A DNA stretch of 64,000 nucleotides, from assembly GCA_002150815.3 (NCBI GenBank), contig NDFF03000390.1, forward strand, positions 1 to 64,000, given 5' to 3'. The translations under genes were made by a program, and so were the position numbers. This document shows positions 21,269 through 31,438 of this stretch, piece after piece. The stretch comes from Grammothele lineata (Eukaryota > Basidiomycota > Agaricomycetes > Polyporales > Polyporaceae). The notes beneath the pieces are model-generated. The model did not search any database and was not told the origin of the DNA. It saw only the letters and a list, made by a program, of their open reading frames with translations. Positions within the stretch are counted from its first letter, which is position 1. Every line of letters begins with the position of its first letter.

Positions 21269-22009
21269 ATTTATTTTTGCCCTAAATGGTTTAATATTTT
21301 TAATATAGAATCAAACGTTTTAATTCTAGTGAATAATAAAATATATTTTATTATTCACTGTACAGTTTTACCATTTATTTGTCCTAAAACTAAATCTCAA
21401 AATAGAATAGGACCACATAATTACAATATTCTTTGTATATTAATGGGTTCTCTATTAGGAGATGCTTATGCGGAACATCATGGAAATGGTACACGAATTT
21501 GTTTTCAACAAGAACATTTAAATTCCCATTATTTAATTTGGTTTCATAATTATTTAAGCAAATTTGGTTATTGTAGTGAAACAAAGCCTAAAATAACAAC
21601 AAGATTAGGTAAAGGAGGTAAATTAAGATATGTCTCTAGATTTAAAACTTATACATTTACAAGTTTTAATTGGATACATACAGCTTTTTATAATAAAAAT
21701 ATAAAAATAGTACCTTATAATATTGAAGATTATTTAAGTCCTTTAGCACTATCAGTTTGGATTATGGATGATGGAGGAAAATCATCCTCTGGTTTAAAAA
21801 TAGCTACAAATAACTTTTCATTTAATGAAGTAGAAATTTTAGCGCTTATCTTAATAAAAAAATATAATTTAAAAACATCAATAATAAAAAGCGGTGCTTT
21901 AAATCAATATAATCTTTATATTTCTAAAAAATCTATGAAGGACTTAGTAGAAATAATTAGACCATATCTTCATACTTCAATGTACTATAAATTAAACGGC
22001 TATATTTAA
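21269..22009 (+). CDS. LAGLIDADG endonuclease of cob intron 1
   Basis: The frame is continuous with cob exon 1 and ends at TAA 22007-22009, about 246 intronic codons. It has the two motifs of the LAGLIDADG subtype with GD/DD catalytic ends: [13 protein letters not shown] (about 21437) and [16 protein letters not shown] (about 21750). Such enzymes cut intronless alleles and often act as maturases. The preceding [10 protein letters not shown] matches [10 protein letters not shown] of the nad5 intron protein, so the two are related. It looks intact. Confidence 0.9.
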   Translation: MYFCPKWFNIFNIESNVLILVNNKIYFIIHCTVLPFICPKTKSQNRIGPHNYNILCILMGSLLGDAYAEHHGNGTRICFQQEHLNSHYLIWFHNYLSKFGYCSETKPKITTRLGKGGKLRYVSRFKTYTFTSFNWIHTAFYNKNIKIVPYNIEDYLSPLALSVWIMDDGGKSSSGLKIATNNFSFNEVEILALILIKKYNLKTSIIKSGALNQYNLYISKKSMKDLVEIIRPYLHTSMYYKLNGYI

Positions 22010-22366
22010 AATTTAAACTATAGTTTTCTTTCTAGTAATTCTGCAATATATGTATAATAAGAATTATGTTTATATTATTTTTTTTTATTAAATAATACTA
22101 AGATTGAAAGCGATACCAATGAAAACGGTTAAAGAATAATTTTCTAGACCGTCGGTTCTACATAGAATCGCTACAGACTGGATCATTGGTAGGTACCTGA
22201 AATGGTGCTTAATGTACAGTCGGGATCTTAATAAATAAATAAAAAAAATTTATATTATTACAAGGCTTTCTAAAGATATTAATATCAATCTATGATCTTA
22301 TCGTAGATTTAGAAAGTACATAATTTATCTGTTTCTTGATTAAACAAAAGATAAATTTAAGATTTG
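21269..22366 (+). mobile_element. group I intron 1 in cob
   Basis: It lies between exon GGT and GCTACA and ends in G. The 3' core is clear at 22090-22240 (GAAAACGGTTAAAG, GACCGTCGGTTC, ATCGCTACAGACTGG, GTGCTTAATGTACAGTCGGG). Its 3' core and ORF resemble those of the nad5 intron. Confidence 0.88.
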
Positions 22367-22757
22367 GCTACAGTAATTACTAACTTATTAAGTGCTATCC
22401 CAGTATTTGGACAAGATTTAGTAGAGTTAATTTGGGGAGGTTTCAGTGTAAGTAATGCTACATTAAATAGATTCTTTTCTTTACATTACTTATTACCTTT
22501 CTTATTAGCTGCTTTAGCAGTAGCTCACTTAATAGCTCTTCACACACATGGTTCAAATAATCCTAATGGTATAGCTTCTAGTGGGGATAGATTTTCAATG
22601 CACCCATACTTTACATTTAAAGATTTAGTAACTTTTTTCTTTTTCTTCTTAGTGTTAAGTATTATGGTATTCTATTATCCTAACTTCTTAGGACACAGTG
22701 ATAACTATATTCCTGCTAATCCAATGCAAACTCCTGCATCTATTGTTCCTGAATGGT
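22367..22757 (+). CDS. cob: cytochrome b, exon 2
   Basis: Exon 2 runs from [12 protein letters not shown] to PEW plus the first base of the Tyr codon. It carries haem-ligand His residues in [20 protein letters not shown] and the Qo loop [14 protein letters not shown]. Intron 2 splits the PEWY quinol-oxidation motif inside the Tyr codon (T|AT). The 5' boundary restores SLWG-ATV and the 3' boundary fits the U/G rule. Confidence 0.95.
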
Positions 22758-23809
22758 ATAAAATAGATGCCATGCTTAAGAGTAATCTTAAGAATAATAA
22801 ACTTTACTGTATGCTGGAAACTCCTAAAGCTTTAAGTACTCGTCTGTAAAAAACTTAAAGATAAAACAATGGGCAATCAGCAGGAAACCAAAGCACAATG
22901 GCTCTTACATCTTTCTATTATAAAATAAAATATTTTGTTTTTTAAGCCAAACATGTTAGTAGGATCCTCAGAGACTACACGTAAAGCTCCTTAATTATTT
23001 TTATTAAATTGATTAAGGATGAAGATATAGTCCAGCCATTATTGAAAGATAGTGGGATATATATTTATATTCTTAAAGTGATCTGATAACTTCTATAAGT
23101 TTAGTATGTACGCAAAATGACTCAACTATGTCTACAAAAAGACTTTCAAAATCTGATAGAATAAAAATAACTATAGAAAGTCCTTTAAATGAAATTATGA
23201 TTGGTTTATTACTGGGTGACGGTCATATTCAAAAAAGATCTATAAATGGTAATTCTAGATTTATTTATGGACAAAGTAGTTTAAGATATTATCATCTTAA
23301 TTATTTTAATCATGTTTTAGAATTATTTAAACCTTATTTATCTAAAGATTTTAATCTTAAAAAAAGAGATTTTACAGATAAGAGAAGTAAAAAAATATAT
23401 AGTTCAGTTCAATTTGCTACATTATCACTTCCATGTTTTAACTATTATAAAGAGCTATTCTATAATGAAAATAAAAAAATAGTTCCTTCAAATATACAAA
23501 ATTTACTTAGCCCTAGGGGATTAGCTTATTGGATTATGGATGATGGTTCTCTTCAAAATAAAGGTTTACATTTAAATACTTATGGTTTTACTCAGCAACA
23601 TATTTTCTTATTAAAAACTACTTTAGAAAATATGTTTGGAGAAAATACTTTGAAATGTTCAATTCATAACCACCAAAAAGGAGAAAGAATTTATATATGG
23701 GAAGAAAGCATGGAACTGATAAGAAACAATATATCTCAGTTTATACATAAAGATATGCTCTATAAAATAAACTCAGATAAAAGATATTAATATAAATATA
23801 TAATAAACG
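22758..23809 (+). mobile_element. group I intron 2 in cob
   Basis: The core lies in the 5' half: ACAATGGGCAATCAGCAGGAA (about 22867), TAGGATCCTCAGAGACTACA (22960-22980) and GAAGATATAGTCCA (23020-23034), before a free-standing endonuclease ORF. It ends in G at 23809; exon 3 resumes with ATCTATTACC. Confidence 0.88.
23128..23790 (+). CDS. LAGLIDADG endonuclease of cob intron 2 (free-standing)
   Basis: A 220-residue ORF with its own ATG, after the intron core, not fused to the exon. Motifs are EIMIGLLLGDGHIQKRS (residues about 20-36) and GLAYWIMDDGSLQNKG (about 132-147). It is a LAGLIDADG intron endonuclease of the GD/DD subtype and looks intact. The stop lies 19 bp before the 3' splice site. 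Confidence 0.9.
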   Translation: MSTKRLSKSDRIKITIESPLNEIMIGLLLGDGHIQKRSINGNSRFIYGQSSLRYYHLNYFNHVLELFKPYLSKDFNLKKRDFTDKRSKKIYSSVQFATLSLPCFNYYKELFYNENKKIVPSNIQNLLSPRGLAYWIMDDGSLQNKGLHLNTYGFTQQHIFLLKTTLENMFGENTLKCSIHNHQKGERIYIWEESMELIRNNISQFIHKDMLYKINSDKRY

Positions 23810-24147
23810 ATCTATTACCTTTCTATGCTATTTTAAGATCTATTCCTAATAAATTATTAGGAGTTATTGCTATGTTTGGTTCATTATTAATTTTATTAGT
23901 ATTACCTTACACAGATGTTTCTAGAGTAAGAGGAAGTCAATTTAAACCATTTATGAAATTTGCATTCTGGTTATTTGTTGTAGATTTTATCATTTTAATG
24001 TGGATCGGTTCTCAGCATCCAAATAGTCCTTATGTTGAAATTGGACAAGTTGCTACTGCTTTCTATTTTGCATGGTTTATGGTTATAGTACCAGGAATTG
24101 GAATTATAGAAAACACATTTATGGATTTAGCTACAGAAAATAAATAA
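23810..24147 (+). CDS. cob: cytochrome b, exon 3
   Basis: The last exon completes PEWY with the last two bases of the Tyr codon, then LLPFYAILRSIPNKLLGVIAM, and ends in TAA. The C-terminal helices include the typical PYVEIGQVATAFYFAWFM segment. Confidence 0.95.
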
Positions 24148-24209
24148 ACATCAATTTTTATTATGTAATAAAAATTATAGTTATATACTCATACTATTAC
24201 TTTCTTTTT

Positions 24210-24557
24210 ATGATGAAAAAATATATTAAAATTAATAAATTCTTAATTTTATTAATAATATTGTCTGTTCTTCTTTATATAAGTTTTACTTATCCATCTA
24301 CATTATTGTATTATTATGAATTATTTATAAATTGTAAATTTACTTACGTAAAATTATTACTAATTTTATTGGTAAGTATGGATATAATATATGAATTAAT
24401 AACAATATATATTATTAATAAATATTCTATTTTAAAAAAAGAACCTCACTTAAATAAATTTATTCCTTCAACCTTAAAAAGTAAAATCTTAGATTTATAT
24501 GAAATAAGCCAATCTTGTGGTGTAGATAAAAGTTTAATAATAAATATTAAAAATTAA
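24210..24557 (+). CDS. orf115, orphan two-helix membrane protein
   Basis: A 115-residue ORF 62 bp after cob, starting ATGATG. Two strong membrane helices are predicted by eye at about 10-30 and 46-68; the rest is a short basic, Ser/Lys-rich tail. No family recognised. Helix 1 and the following YYYELFIN resemble the C-terminal part of orf348 (YYYLEFFIN), so both may belong to one plasmid-associated membrane family. Its leader (about 24178-24205) resembles the cob leader near 20797. Codon use is like the rest. Function unknown. Confidence 0.55.
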   Translation: MMKKYIKINKFLILLIILSVLLYISFTYPSTLLYYYELFINCKFTYVKLLLILLVSMDIIYELITIYIINKYSILKKEPHLNKFIPSTLKSKILDLYEISQSCGVDKSLIINIKN

Positions 24558-25305
24558 AGAAATCTTAATATGGTTTATATTATTATTAATATTTATAATT
24601 ATTACTATATTGATATAATTCTACACGTGTTTTGTACTTAAAATATCTTTTATTTTACACAGTGTTCTAGAACAATAACAAGAAAATAGTTTTTTGTTTT
24701 TGTTCAAAAAACGTGTAGACAATTAGTATTCAAGTCATCTTAGTTGTCTTGTATATAATCATGATAATTAATAGTTATAAATTAAAAATATACCTTTATA
24801 TTTAAAGATAACCAGTATTATTTAAAAAAACATATTAAAAAAAAAACAAAATAAAAAAGACATATTTAAAAAAAAACCGTACAAAATATCTAGTTAACTA
24901 GTATTAGAACAATAATAATTGAGAATAACTTAACTGAACAAAAACAAAAAACAAAAAATTTTGTTTTTTTAGTATTGAACACGTGTTCAATATACTAAAA
25001 TATTTGCTTAAGCTTAATTAACGAAAAAAATAAAGACGCTATATAAAAAGAGATTGAAATAAAATAGGGTAGTTTATTAATTACCCCTTTAAAAAAAATA
25101 AAATAAAATGATTCTTTTTTATTTTTAAGTTAAAAAATAAGTGCAGTAATATATAAGTAAAAGTACTAGTATTGATAAATCTTTACTAATTTAAGCTTTA
25201 TAAAATATTTATTATTTTAGTATTAAAAAAAATTTACTATAAAATTTATATAAATAAAAAATAAAAAAAAAAGTTAATACAAAAAAAAAAAGATTAAACT
25301 ATAAT
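24558..25305. other. 750 bp repeat-rich spacer between orf115 and cox3
   Basis: No gene seen. It contains several dispersed palindromic elements: GTTCTAGAACAATAACAAGAAAA (24664-24686 region, shared with about 42390), the perfect palindrome GAACACGTGTTC (24977-24988, shared with 40311-40322), and ACACGTG motifs near 24623 and 24712. The last 100 bases are the AT-rich cox3 leader. Confidence 0.6.
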
Positions 25306-25335
25306 ATGTATAATTTAATAAATACGGAAAAAAAA

Positions 25336-26145
25336 ATGTTAACAAATATAAATAGAAGTTTATTTCAAAATTTCCCATTTCATTTAGTAACTATTTCACC
25401 TTGGCCAATATTAGTAAGTTTTTCATTATTAAGTTTAACACTAGGGGCCGTATTATCAATGCACGGCTACGGAAGTTTTACCTTTTTATTAGGTTTAGCT
25501 TCTACAGGTTTAGGTATGTTATTATGGTTTAGAGATATCATTTTAGAAGCAACATATTTAGGATGTCATACAACACAAGTACAAAAAGGATTAACTATGG
25601 GAGTTATTTTATTTATAGTAAGTGAAGTATTTGCATTCTTATCTGTGTTCTGGGCCTTTTTCCACTCTAGTTTAAGTCCAAGTATAGAAATAGGAGGAGT
25701 ATGGCCACCACAAGGTGTAGAAGCCTTATCAGCATTTGGTATACCATTATTAAATACATTTTTATTATTAAGTAGTGGGTCAACTATTACATATGGACAC
25801 CATGCTTTAATTAAAGGTGATAGAAAACAAGCTATAATAGGAGGATTATTAACTATTATTTTAGCTATAGTTTTCACTGCTTTACAATATGTGGAATATT
25901 TTAATGCTACATTTACTATTACAGATTCTGTATTTGGAACTACTTTCTATGCAAGTACTGGATTACATGGATTACACGTAATCATAGGAACTATATTTAT
26001 AGCAGTAGGTTTCTTTAGAATAATTAATTATCATTTAACAAATAGTCACCATATTGGATATGAAGCAAGTATCTTATACTGGCACTTCGTAGATGTAGTT
26101 TGGTTATTCTTATTCATCGCAGTATATTACTGGGGTGGAAATTAA
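25336..26145 (+). CDS. cox3: cytochrome c oxidase subunit 3
   Basis: Cox3 is the third core subunit of complex IV. From the ATG at 25336 the product is 269 residues, the common fungal length; an in-frame ATG at 25306 would add ten residues and is less likely. It has seven membrane helices and the signatures FPFHLVTISPWPIL at the start, RDIILEATYLGCHT, SEVFAFLSVFWAFFHSSL (lipid and proton region) and STGLHGLHVIIGT, ending in WHFVDVVWLFLFIAVYYWG. No intron. Confidence 0.96.
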   Translation: MLTNINRSLFQNFPFHLVTISPWPILVSFSLLSLTLGAVLSMHGYGSFTFLLGLASTGLGMLLWFRDIILEATYLGCHTTQVQKGLTMGVILFIVSEVFAFLSVFWAFFHSSLSPSIEIGGVWPPQGVEALSAFGIPLLNTFLLLSSGSTITYGHHALIKGDRKQAIIGGLLTIILAIVFTALQYVEYFNATFTITDSVFGTTFYASTGLHGLHVIIGTIFIAVGFFRIINYHLTNSHHIGYEASILYWHFVDVVWLFLFIAVYYWGGN

Positions 26146-26171
26146 TATATATGTACTTTTTGTTTTTTGTT

Positions 26172-26203
26172 TGTGATTAAAAAATATATTTTTTTAATCA
26201 ATA
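26172..26203. repeat. dispersed palindromic element
   Basis: GTGATTAAAAAATATA...TTTTTTAATCAATA just after cox3, same family as 5412-5441. Confidence 0.6.
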
Positions 26204-26292
26204 AAACAAAAAAAACAAAACTAAAAATAAGTCATATATTTAATAAATATTTATTATTTTCTATATAAAAAAGATAGAAAATAATAGACAAA

Positions 26293-26324
26293 TCTTTTCA
26301 TATTACCGGTTCCCAAAGGAAATT
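26293..26324 (+). promoter_or_regulatory. nad4L leader element copied upstream of dpo2
   Basis: TCTTTTCATATTACCGGTTC plus the following CCAAAGGAA lies 17 bp before the nad4L ATG. It recurs with one change at 46636-46664 in inverted orientation, before dpo2. The element is unusually GC-containing for a leader and may be a translation or processing signal. Confidence 0.65.
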
Positions 26325-26340
26325 AAAAATATTTATATCT

Positions 26341-26607
26341 ATGAATTTATCATTATTTTTATTTTTAATAGGTGTTTTAGGTTTTATTTTAAATAGAAAA
26401 AACATCATATTAATGATAATAGCGATAGAAATAATGCTATTAGCTGTAACCTTATTAGTCTTAATAAGTTCATTTAGTTTTGACGATGCTATCGGACAAA
26501 ATTTTAGTATCTTTATTATATCTATAGCAGGAGCAGAATCAGTTATAGGTTTAAGTATTTTAGTTGCTTTTTATAGATTAAGAGGAAATATCTCTTTAAG
26601 AACATAA
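26341..26607 (+). CDS. nad4L: NADH dehydrogenase subunit 4L
   Basis: Nad4L is a small complex I membrane subunit. 88 residues, three helices, with [19 protein letters not shown] at the C-terminus as in the family. Its stop codon overlaps the nad5 start by one base (TAATG), the conserved fungal nad4L/nad5 coupling. A distinctive leader element precedes it and was copied elsewhere. Confidence 0.96.
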   Translation: MNLSLFLFLIGVLGFILNRKNIILMIIAIEIMLLAVTLLVLISSFSFDDAIGQNFSIFIISIAGAESVIGLSILVAFYRLRGNISLRT

Positions 26608-27032
26608 TGTATTTATCAATTTTAATTTTTCCTTTATTAGGAAGTTTTGTTTCAGGTTTATTAGGTAGAAAAATAGGTGTTACAGGTGCTCACTTAGTAA
26701 CATGTACTTGCCTAATAATATCTTCAATTTTAGCCACATTCGCCTTTTATGAAGTAGGACTATGTCAATCACCAGTAATAGTTAATTTAGGTAGTTGGAT
26801 GGATTCTGAAATATTAAGTATACAATGGGAATTTTTATTTGATCAGTTAACAGTATCAATGTTTATACCTGTTCTTTATATCTCATCTTTAATCCATATC
26901 TTTTCAACTAATTATATGGCAGAAGATCCTCACAATCAAAGATTCTTTTCTTATTTATCTTTATTTACATTTTTTATGTTAGTATTAGTGTCTGGTGCTA
27001 ATTATTTTGTTATGTTTGTAGGTTGGGAAGGT
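26607..27032 (+). CDS. nad5: NADH dehydrogenase subunit 5, exon 1
   Basis: Nad5 is the distal proton-pumping subunit of complex I. Exon 1 encodes residues 1-142, starting one base inside the nad4L stop and ending in FVMFVGWEG at GGT. It contains the conserved [20 protein letters not shown] and [17 protein letters not shown]. The intron follows after T. Exon 2 resumes with IGVVSYLLINFWFTR. Confidence 0.95.
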
Positions 27033-27764
27033 AAATTACATTGCCTTAAATGGTATTATTTTAATAGTAATGCCTTATTTTCAATAGCCTTGTGTATTTC
27101 TAAAGATACAGGTCTAAAAAAAGTAAGTTCCTTAGAAAGAATAGGACCTCATAATATAGATATTATTTCCATAATAATAGGTTCTGTATTAGGTGATAGT
27201 CATTTAGAAAAAAGAAACAGAGGAATAGGGACTAGAATTAAATTTGAACAATCAAATAAAAATGTAGAATATTTAATATGGTTTCATTCTTATTTATCTA
27301 CTAGAGGTTATTGTAATACGGATAAACCTAAACTAAAGACAAGAATTAGAAAAAATGGGGAAATTTATTTTCATTATAGTTTAAATTCTTACACTTTTTC
27401 TAGTTTAAATTGGATTCATGATATGTTCTATAAACCTATAGGTGCAGAAGGTAAATATGTAAAAATTATACCTCAAAATATAGAAAAATATTTAAATCCT
27501 ATTGCTTTAGCTATATGGTTTATGGATGATGGTAGTAAGTTAAAAAAGGGGGCTAAAATAGCCACTAATTGTTTTACATATAAAGAACTTTTACAGTTAT
27601 GTGAAATTTTAAAAAACAAATTTAATCTTACAGTTACAATACATTCAGGAGGTAAAAATAAAGGATATACATTATACATTTCTAGTCTATCTATGACTAC
27701 TTTTTCTAATATTATTAAACCTTATGTCTTACCTTCTTTATATTATAAATTAGGAGATTATTAA
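27033..27764 (+). CDS. LAGLIDADG endonuclease of the nad5 intron
   Basis: An in-frame continuation of nad5 exon 1, about 243 intronic codons. Motifs are [16 protein letters not shown] (about 27168) and [17 protein letters not shown] (about 27500). It is related to the cob intron 1 enzyme: both share RIGPHN before motif 1, a GTRI-FEQ segment, and a WIH...F.I.P.NIE-YL.P linker. It appears intact. Confidence 0.9.
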   Translation, partial: KLHCLKWYYFNSNALFSIALCISKDTGLKKVSSLERIGPHNIDIISIIIGSVLGDSHLEKRNRGIGTRIKFEQSNKNVEYLIWFHSYLSTRGYCNTDKPKLKTRIRKNGEIYFHYSLNSYTFSSLNWIHDMFYKPIGAEGKYVKIIPQNIEKYLNPIALAIWFMDDGSKLKKGAKIATNCFTYKELLQLCEILKNKFNLTVTIHSGGKNKGYTLYISSLSMTTFSNIIKPYVLPSLYYKLGDY

Positions 27765-28284
27765 AATAATATCATAGTAAAAAAATGATAATCTTTTGTG
27801 ATTAAAAAAATATTTTTTGTTTTTTAATCAATAAAATTGAAATGAAGAATAAAGATTTTTTCCAGTGGGATAACATTTTTTTGCGACATTATTGAAAACG
27901 ATCAAAAATTAATAAGCTTTTTTTATAGATCGTCGGTTTCATTTCAAATCGCTATCGACTAGTTCAATAATGGGTGCCTGAAATGGTGCTTAATGCATAG
28001 TCAGAATCTTCATCACTGTACAATTTATTAATAAAAAAACAAAATAATAATATGTACAATGATGCCAAGGCATGAAGTAAATCCTAATAGGTATTCAATG
28101 TACAGGAAATAGAGAAAAAAGCTTCCTATTAGTTCTATTTTTAGGCTATAGTTGAATTATTGTGTTTTTGTGATTAAAATTTTATTTTTAATCAAATTGT
28201 ACTATTTTTTTTTTTTATTAATAATAAAACAAAAACAAAATAGTAAAATATAAATAATTTAAATTTCTCTATCTTTAAGATTTG
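27033..28284 (+). mobile_element. group I intron in nad5
   Basis: It follows exon T and ends in G. The 3' core (27880-28020: GAAAACGATCAAAA, GATCGTCGGTTTC, ATCGCTATCGACTAG, GGTGCTTAATGCATAGTCAG) parallels cob intron 1. Two dispersed palindromes (27797-27834, 28168-28196) lie inside it. Confidence 0.88.
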
Positions 28285-31140
28285 ATTGGAGTAGTATCTT
28301 ACTTATTAATTAATTTCTGGTTTACTAGAATACAGGCAAATAAAGCAGCTATATTAGCATTTACTATGAATAGAGTAGGTGATATGGGATTAAGTATAGG
28401 ATTCTTTGCATTAATTGCTTTATTAGGTTCATTAAATTATTCAACTTTATTTAGTTTAGCACCATTTATGAATAGTACAGCTATTGATATTATAGGTTTA
28501 TTATTATTAAGTGGAGCTATGGCTAAATCAGCTCAAATACCATTACATAGTTGGTTACCTGGAAGTATGGAGGGTCCTACACCAGTATCAGCTTTAATTC
28601 ATGCAGCAACACTAGTAACAGCAGGATTATATTTATTAGTAAGAAGTTCTCCAATATTAGAATATAGTTCAACAGCTTTATTGGTTATTACATTAGTGGG
28701 TGCTTCAACAGCATTCTTTGCAGCAACATGTGGTTTAGTTCAAAATGATTTAAAAAGAATTATTGCTTTTAGTACTATTAGTCAATTGGGATATATGGTG
28801 ATGGCTGTTGGTCTAAGTCAATATAATGTAGCTTTAATGCATGTTGTAAATCATGCTTTCTTTAAAGCATTATTATTCTTAGGAGCTGGAGCTGTAATTC
28901 ATAGTTTCTCAGATCAACAAGATGTAAGAAGATTAGGAGGTTTAATAAACTTCTTACCATTTACTTATACAGCTATGTTAGTAGGGACTTTATCATTATT
29001 AGCTACTCCATGGTTAACAGGATTCTATAGTAAAGATTTAATTATTGAATTAGCTTTTGCACAATATAGTTTTGAAGGTACTTATGCTTTTGTTTTAGGT
29101 AGTTTAACTGCTGGTTTAACTGCTTTCTATTCATTTAGATTAATTTCATTAGTTTTCTTAAGTAAACCTAATGGACCTAAAACTTCTTATTTACATTCAC
29201 ATGAAGCTACTTTAGCTGTTATTATTCCATTATTTGTTTTAGCTTTATTTAGTATTTTCTTTGGTTATGTTTTCAGTGATTTATTTGTGGGAATTGGAAC
29301 TGATTTCTTTGGTAATTCTATTTTTATACATCCTGATCATATTAATATGGTGGAAGCGGAATTCTCTATGGATAGATTAGTCAAATTATTACCTACTATC
29401 TTATCTTTATTAGGAGCAGTCTCAGCTGTATATTTATATCATTATAGTCCTCATTTATTCTTTATGGAAAGTGCTATAACTAGAAAAATCTATACTTTCT
29501 TAAATGGAAAATATTTATTTGATGTTATATATAATAACTATTTCATAGGAAGAGGTTTACAGTCAGGTTACTTTGTAAGTAAAGTATTAGATAGAGGAGT
29601 TATTGAATTTATAGGACCTTACGGTTTAAGTAATACTTTAAATAATACTGGTAATAACCTAAGTAAATTAGATACTGGTATAATAACTACTTATTCACTA
29701 TATATTACTTTAGGTTTATTATCTTTAGTTTTCTTAGTATTTAGTCCTATTTTATTAGATACAAGTATCTTAAATGAATTAAGATTATTTATTATTTACG
29801 TAGCTACACTATTATTTTTATTAACCCCTTGTTCTAATAACAAACTAAATTTAAATAAGGATTATACAAAACCTGGTGGCTTAAAGGTTAAATACCCTAA
29901 AAAAAACAAAACGCATAGTGCTGATTTATTGTTTATAGGACATTTAAATAGATTAAATATTAATAATCCAGAATTACCTAATACTGAGCCAAATAGTAGT
30001 AATGCTGTTGCACTTTGGCAAAGTAATACTCAGGCCGATGAACATGTTAAATCTGCTTTAGATGTGATGTGTGAACAATTAGATCCTTCAATTAATCCTT
30101 TTGATGAAGACTTTCCAAATTATGACCCCAATACTTCAACTATTCCAGTAAAAATATTTAAAGATATAAGTAATAGTTTAACTGAACAAATGGCTAAATT
30201 AGCTAAAAGTGTAGTAAAAGAAAGTTTTAAAGTATTAATAGAATCAGTGGAACAAGATACATACAACTCTAAAGCAAGTAACGATGATTTAAATTCAACT
30301 ATTTCTAACTTTAACCAAAACTCCGAATCAGGGGAAAAAATAAATAGTCTTTTCTTTAAAGAAAATTTTATGTTATTTTTAAATCACTTTTCCGAAGTCT
30401 TTAAAACACTTTATAATTTTAGTCAAGATTTTCCTGCTGTAACCTATGTGCCTATGGGCTTTTTATTCTATAGATTAATTAAAGCCTATAGTGACGCAGC
30501 CTTCCCTAATAGTGTTGTTAGTGCATTAAAAGGAGACAAAGCTATATTAAAATATCATAATACCAGAATAATGGCTATTAGATATTTTACATTAACGGGT
30601 GCTCCACTTATAACTATGTTATTATATGGTGCTATGCATCCTGGTACTTGGGAAAAAGCACATGAATACGTATTAAGTAAATATAAAGAAAGTTCTTTAC
30701 TTCTACTTTCAAAAAAAACAAAAAACAAGCTAAAACAAAATACAATATTTCATAGAAGTATAAACAATAAAAATACTATTCCGCCTATTAAAGTAAATTA
30801 TTTTTTTTATACATTGCTTTATTTAATAGTAGTTTACGTATTAATAAAAATAAGCGATTTAATAGGTTTTACAAATCTTATCTTTTTATACTTGGTATTT
30901 GGTTTTATTTATTTTATCTATCTAATTGCAGACCTGTGCATATTTATATATTATATTAAGAATAAAATTTCAACTCCAAGTTATTTACCTGATTTTATTA
31001 GAACAGTGTTAATAGATAAAGAAGACATTGTAAAGTTTGGTGACGATGTCATAAAAATATATTTACATAAGGACATAGTAATACTTATTTCCCATAGTAT
31101 TACTCTATTGTTAAGTCTAATTGTTTATTTTTTATATTAA
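28285..31140 (+). CDS. nad5: NADH dehydrogenase subunit 5, exon 2, with a giant C-terminal extension
   Basis: The first 510 or so codons are ordinary Nad5: IGVVSYLLINFWFTR, the helix with MNRVGDMGL, GPTPVSALIHAATLVTAG, KRIIAFSTISQLGYM and the C-terminal NELRLFIIYVATLLFLLTP (about 29770-29830). Normal fungal Nad5 ends about there. Here the frame runs on about 435 codons to TAA at 31138. The extension starts hydrophilic (Lys/Asn-rich), has a middle part with FPAVTYVPMGFLFYRL, and ends in two or three membrane helices. I do not recognise it. No stop, start or intron signal separates the parts, so either Nad5 is a 1093-residue fusion or the product is processed. Confidence 0.93.
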   Translation: MGVVSYLLINFWFTRIQANKAAILAFTMNRVGDMGLSIGFFALIALLGSLNYSTLFSLAPFMNSTAIDIIGLLLLSGAMAKSAQIPLHSWLPGSMEGPTPVSALIHAATLVTAGLYLLVRSSPILEYSSTALLVITLVGASTAFFAATCGLVQNDLKRIIAFSTISQLGYMVMAVGLSQYNVALMHVVNHAFFKALLFLGAGAVIHSFSDQQDVRRLGGLINFLPFTYTAMLVGTLSLLATPWLTGFYSKDLIIELAFAQYSFEGTYAFVLGSLTAGLTAFYSFRLISLVFLSKPNGPKTSYLHSHEATLAVIIPLFVLALFSIFFGYVFSDLFVGIGTDFFGNSIFIHPDHINMVEAEFSMDRLVKLLPTILSLLGAVSAVYLYHYSPHLFFMESAITRKIYTFLNGKYLFDVIYNNYFIGRGLQSGYFVSKVLDRGVIEFIGPYGLSNTLNNTGNNLSKLDTGIITTYSLYITLGLLSLVFLVFSPILLDTSILNELRLFIIYVATLLFLLTPCSNNKLNLNKDYTKPGGLKVKYPKKNKTHSADLLFIGHLNRLNINNPELPNTEPNSSNAVALWQSNTQADEHVKSALDVMCEQLDPSINPFDEDFPNYDPNTSTIPVKIFKDISNSLTEQMAKLAKSVVKESFKVLIESVEQDTYNSKASNDDLNSTISNFNQNSESGEKINSLFFKENFMLFLNHFSEVFKTLYNFSQDFPAVTYVPMGFLFYRLIKAYSDAAFPNSVVSALKGDKAILKYHNTRIMAIRYFTLTGAPLITMLLYGAMHPGTWEKAHEYVLSKYKESSLLLLSKKTKNKLKQNTIFHRSINNKNTIPPIKVNYFFYTLLYLIVVYVLIKISDLIGFTNLIFLYLVFGFIYFIYLIADLCIFIYYIKNKISTPSYLPDFIRTVLIDKEDIVKFGDDVIKIYLHKDIVILISHSITLLLSLIVYFLY
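29830..31140 (+). other. orphan domain fused to the Nad5 C-terminus
   Basis: This is the extra region of the nad5 frame. It ends in hydrophobic segments (about 30795-30960 and 31070-31137), like the orphan ORFs 115 and 348, and codon use is somewhat more varied (TGT, CCC, GAC) than in nad5 proper. The boundary is inferred from the usual Nad5 length. It may be a plasmid-derived ORF that lost its start by joining nad5. Confidence 0.7.
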
Positions 31141-31335
31141 ATAAAAGAGATTTTATTTACCAATAAACTTATTACATTAAAAAATTTTACAAAATGTATT
31201 TGTAATTTTATTTTTTTTTTTTAATAATATTAGACCTTTTCTTATTAATTTATATTTATTCTGTTTTATCGTCCCTTTATAATAAAGTATAGCATATTTA
31301 GTATGTAATAGGGCTTTATTACTGGTAAGCATAAA

Positions 31336-31383
31336 AATGGCTCGGCAGGCTAAAGCAGAAAGCATAGCATACACAGGGCCATT
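31336..31383. repeat. GC-rich hairpin island 1
   Basis: AATGGC...GGCCATT closes a segment holding GGCAGGCTAAAGCAG and AGCATAGCAT. It shares these words with island 2 and resembles mobile GC clusters of other fungal mtDNAs (inference). Confidence 0.5.
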
Positions 31384-31438
31384 TTTTGTTTTTTGTTTTT
31401 TAATAAAAGAGTATTAAGATATTTATTAAAAATACATG

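Noticed and set aside
24977..24988. Palindrome as a possible replication origin
   Set aside because: The same palindrome occurs in a tRNA-like insert and relatives lie at many spacers; nothing else suggests an origin.
25566..25877. Minus-strand frame of 103 codons
   Set aside because: Antisense shadow of cox3.
31177..31374. Minus-strand frame of 65 codons
   Set aside because: Low-complexity, overlaps a GC-rich hairpin, no conserved feature.
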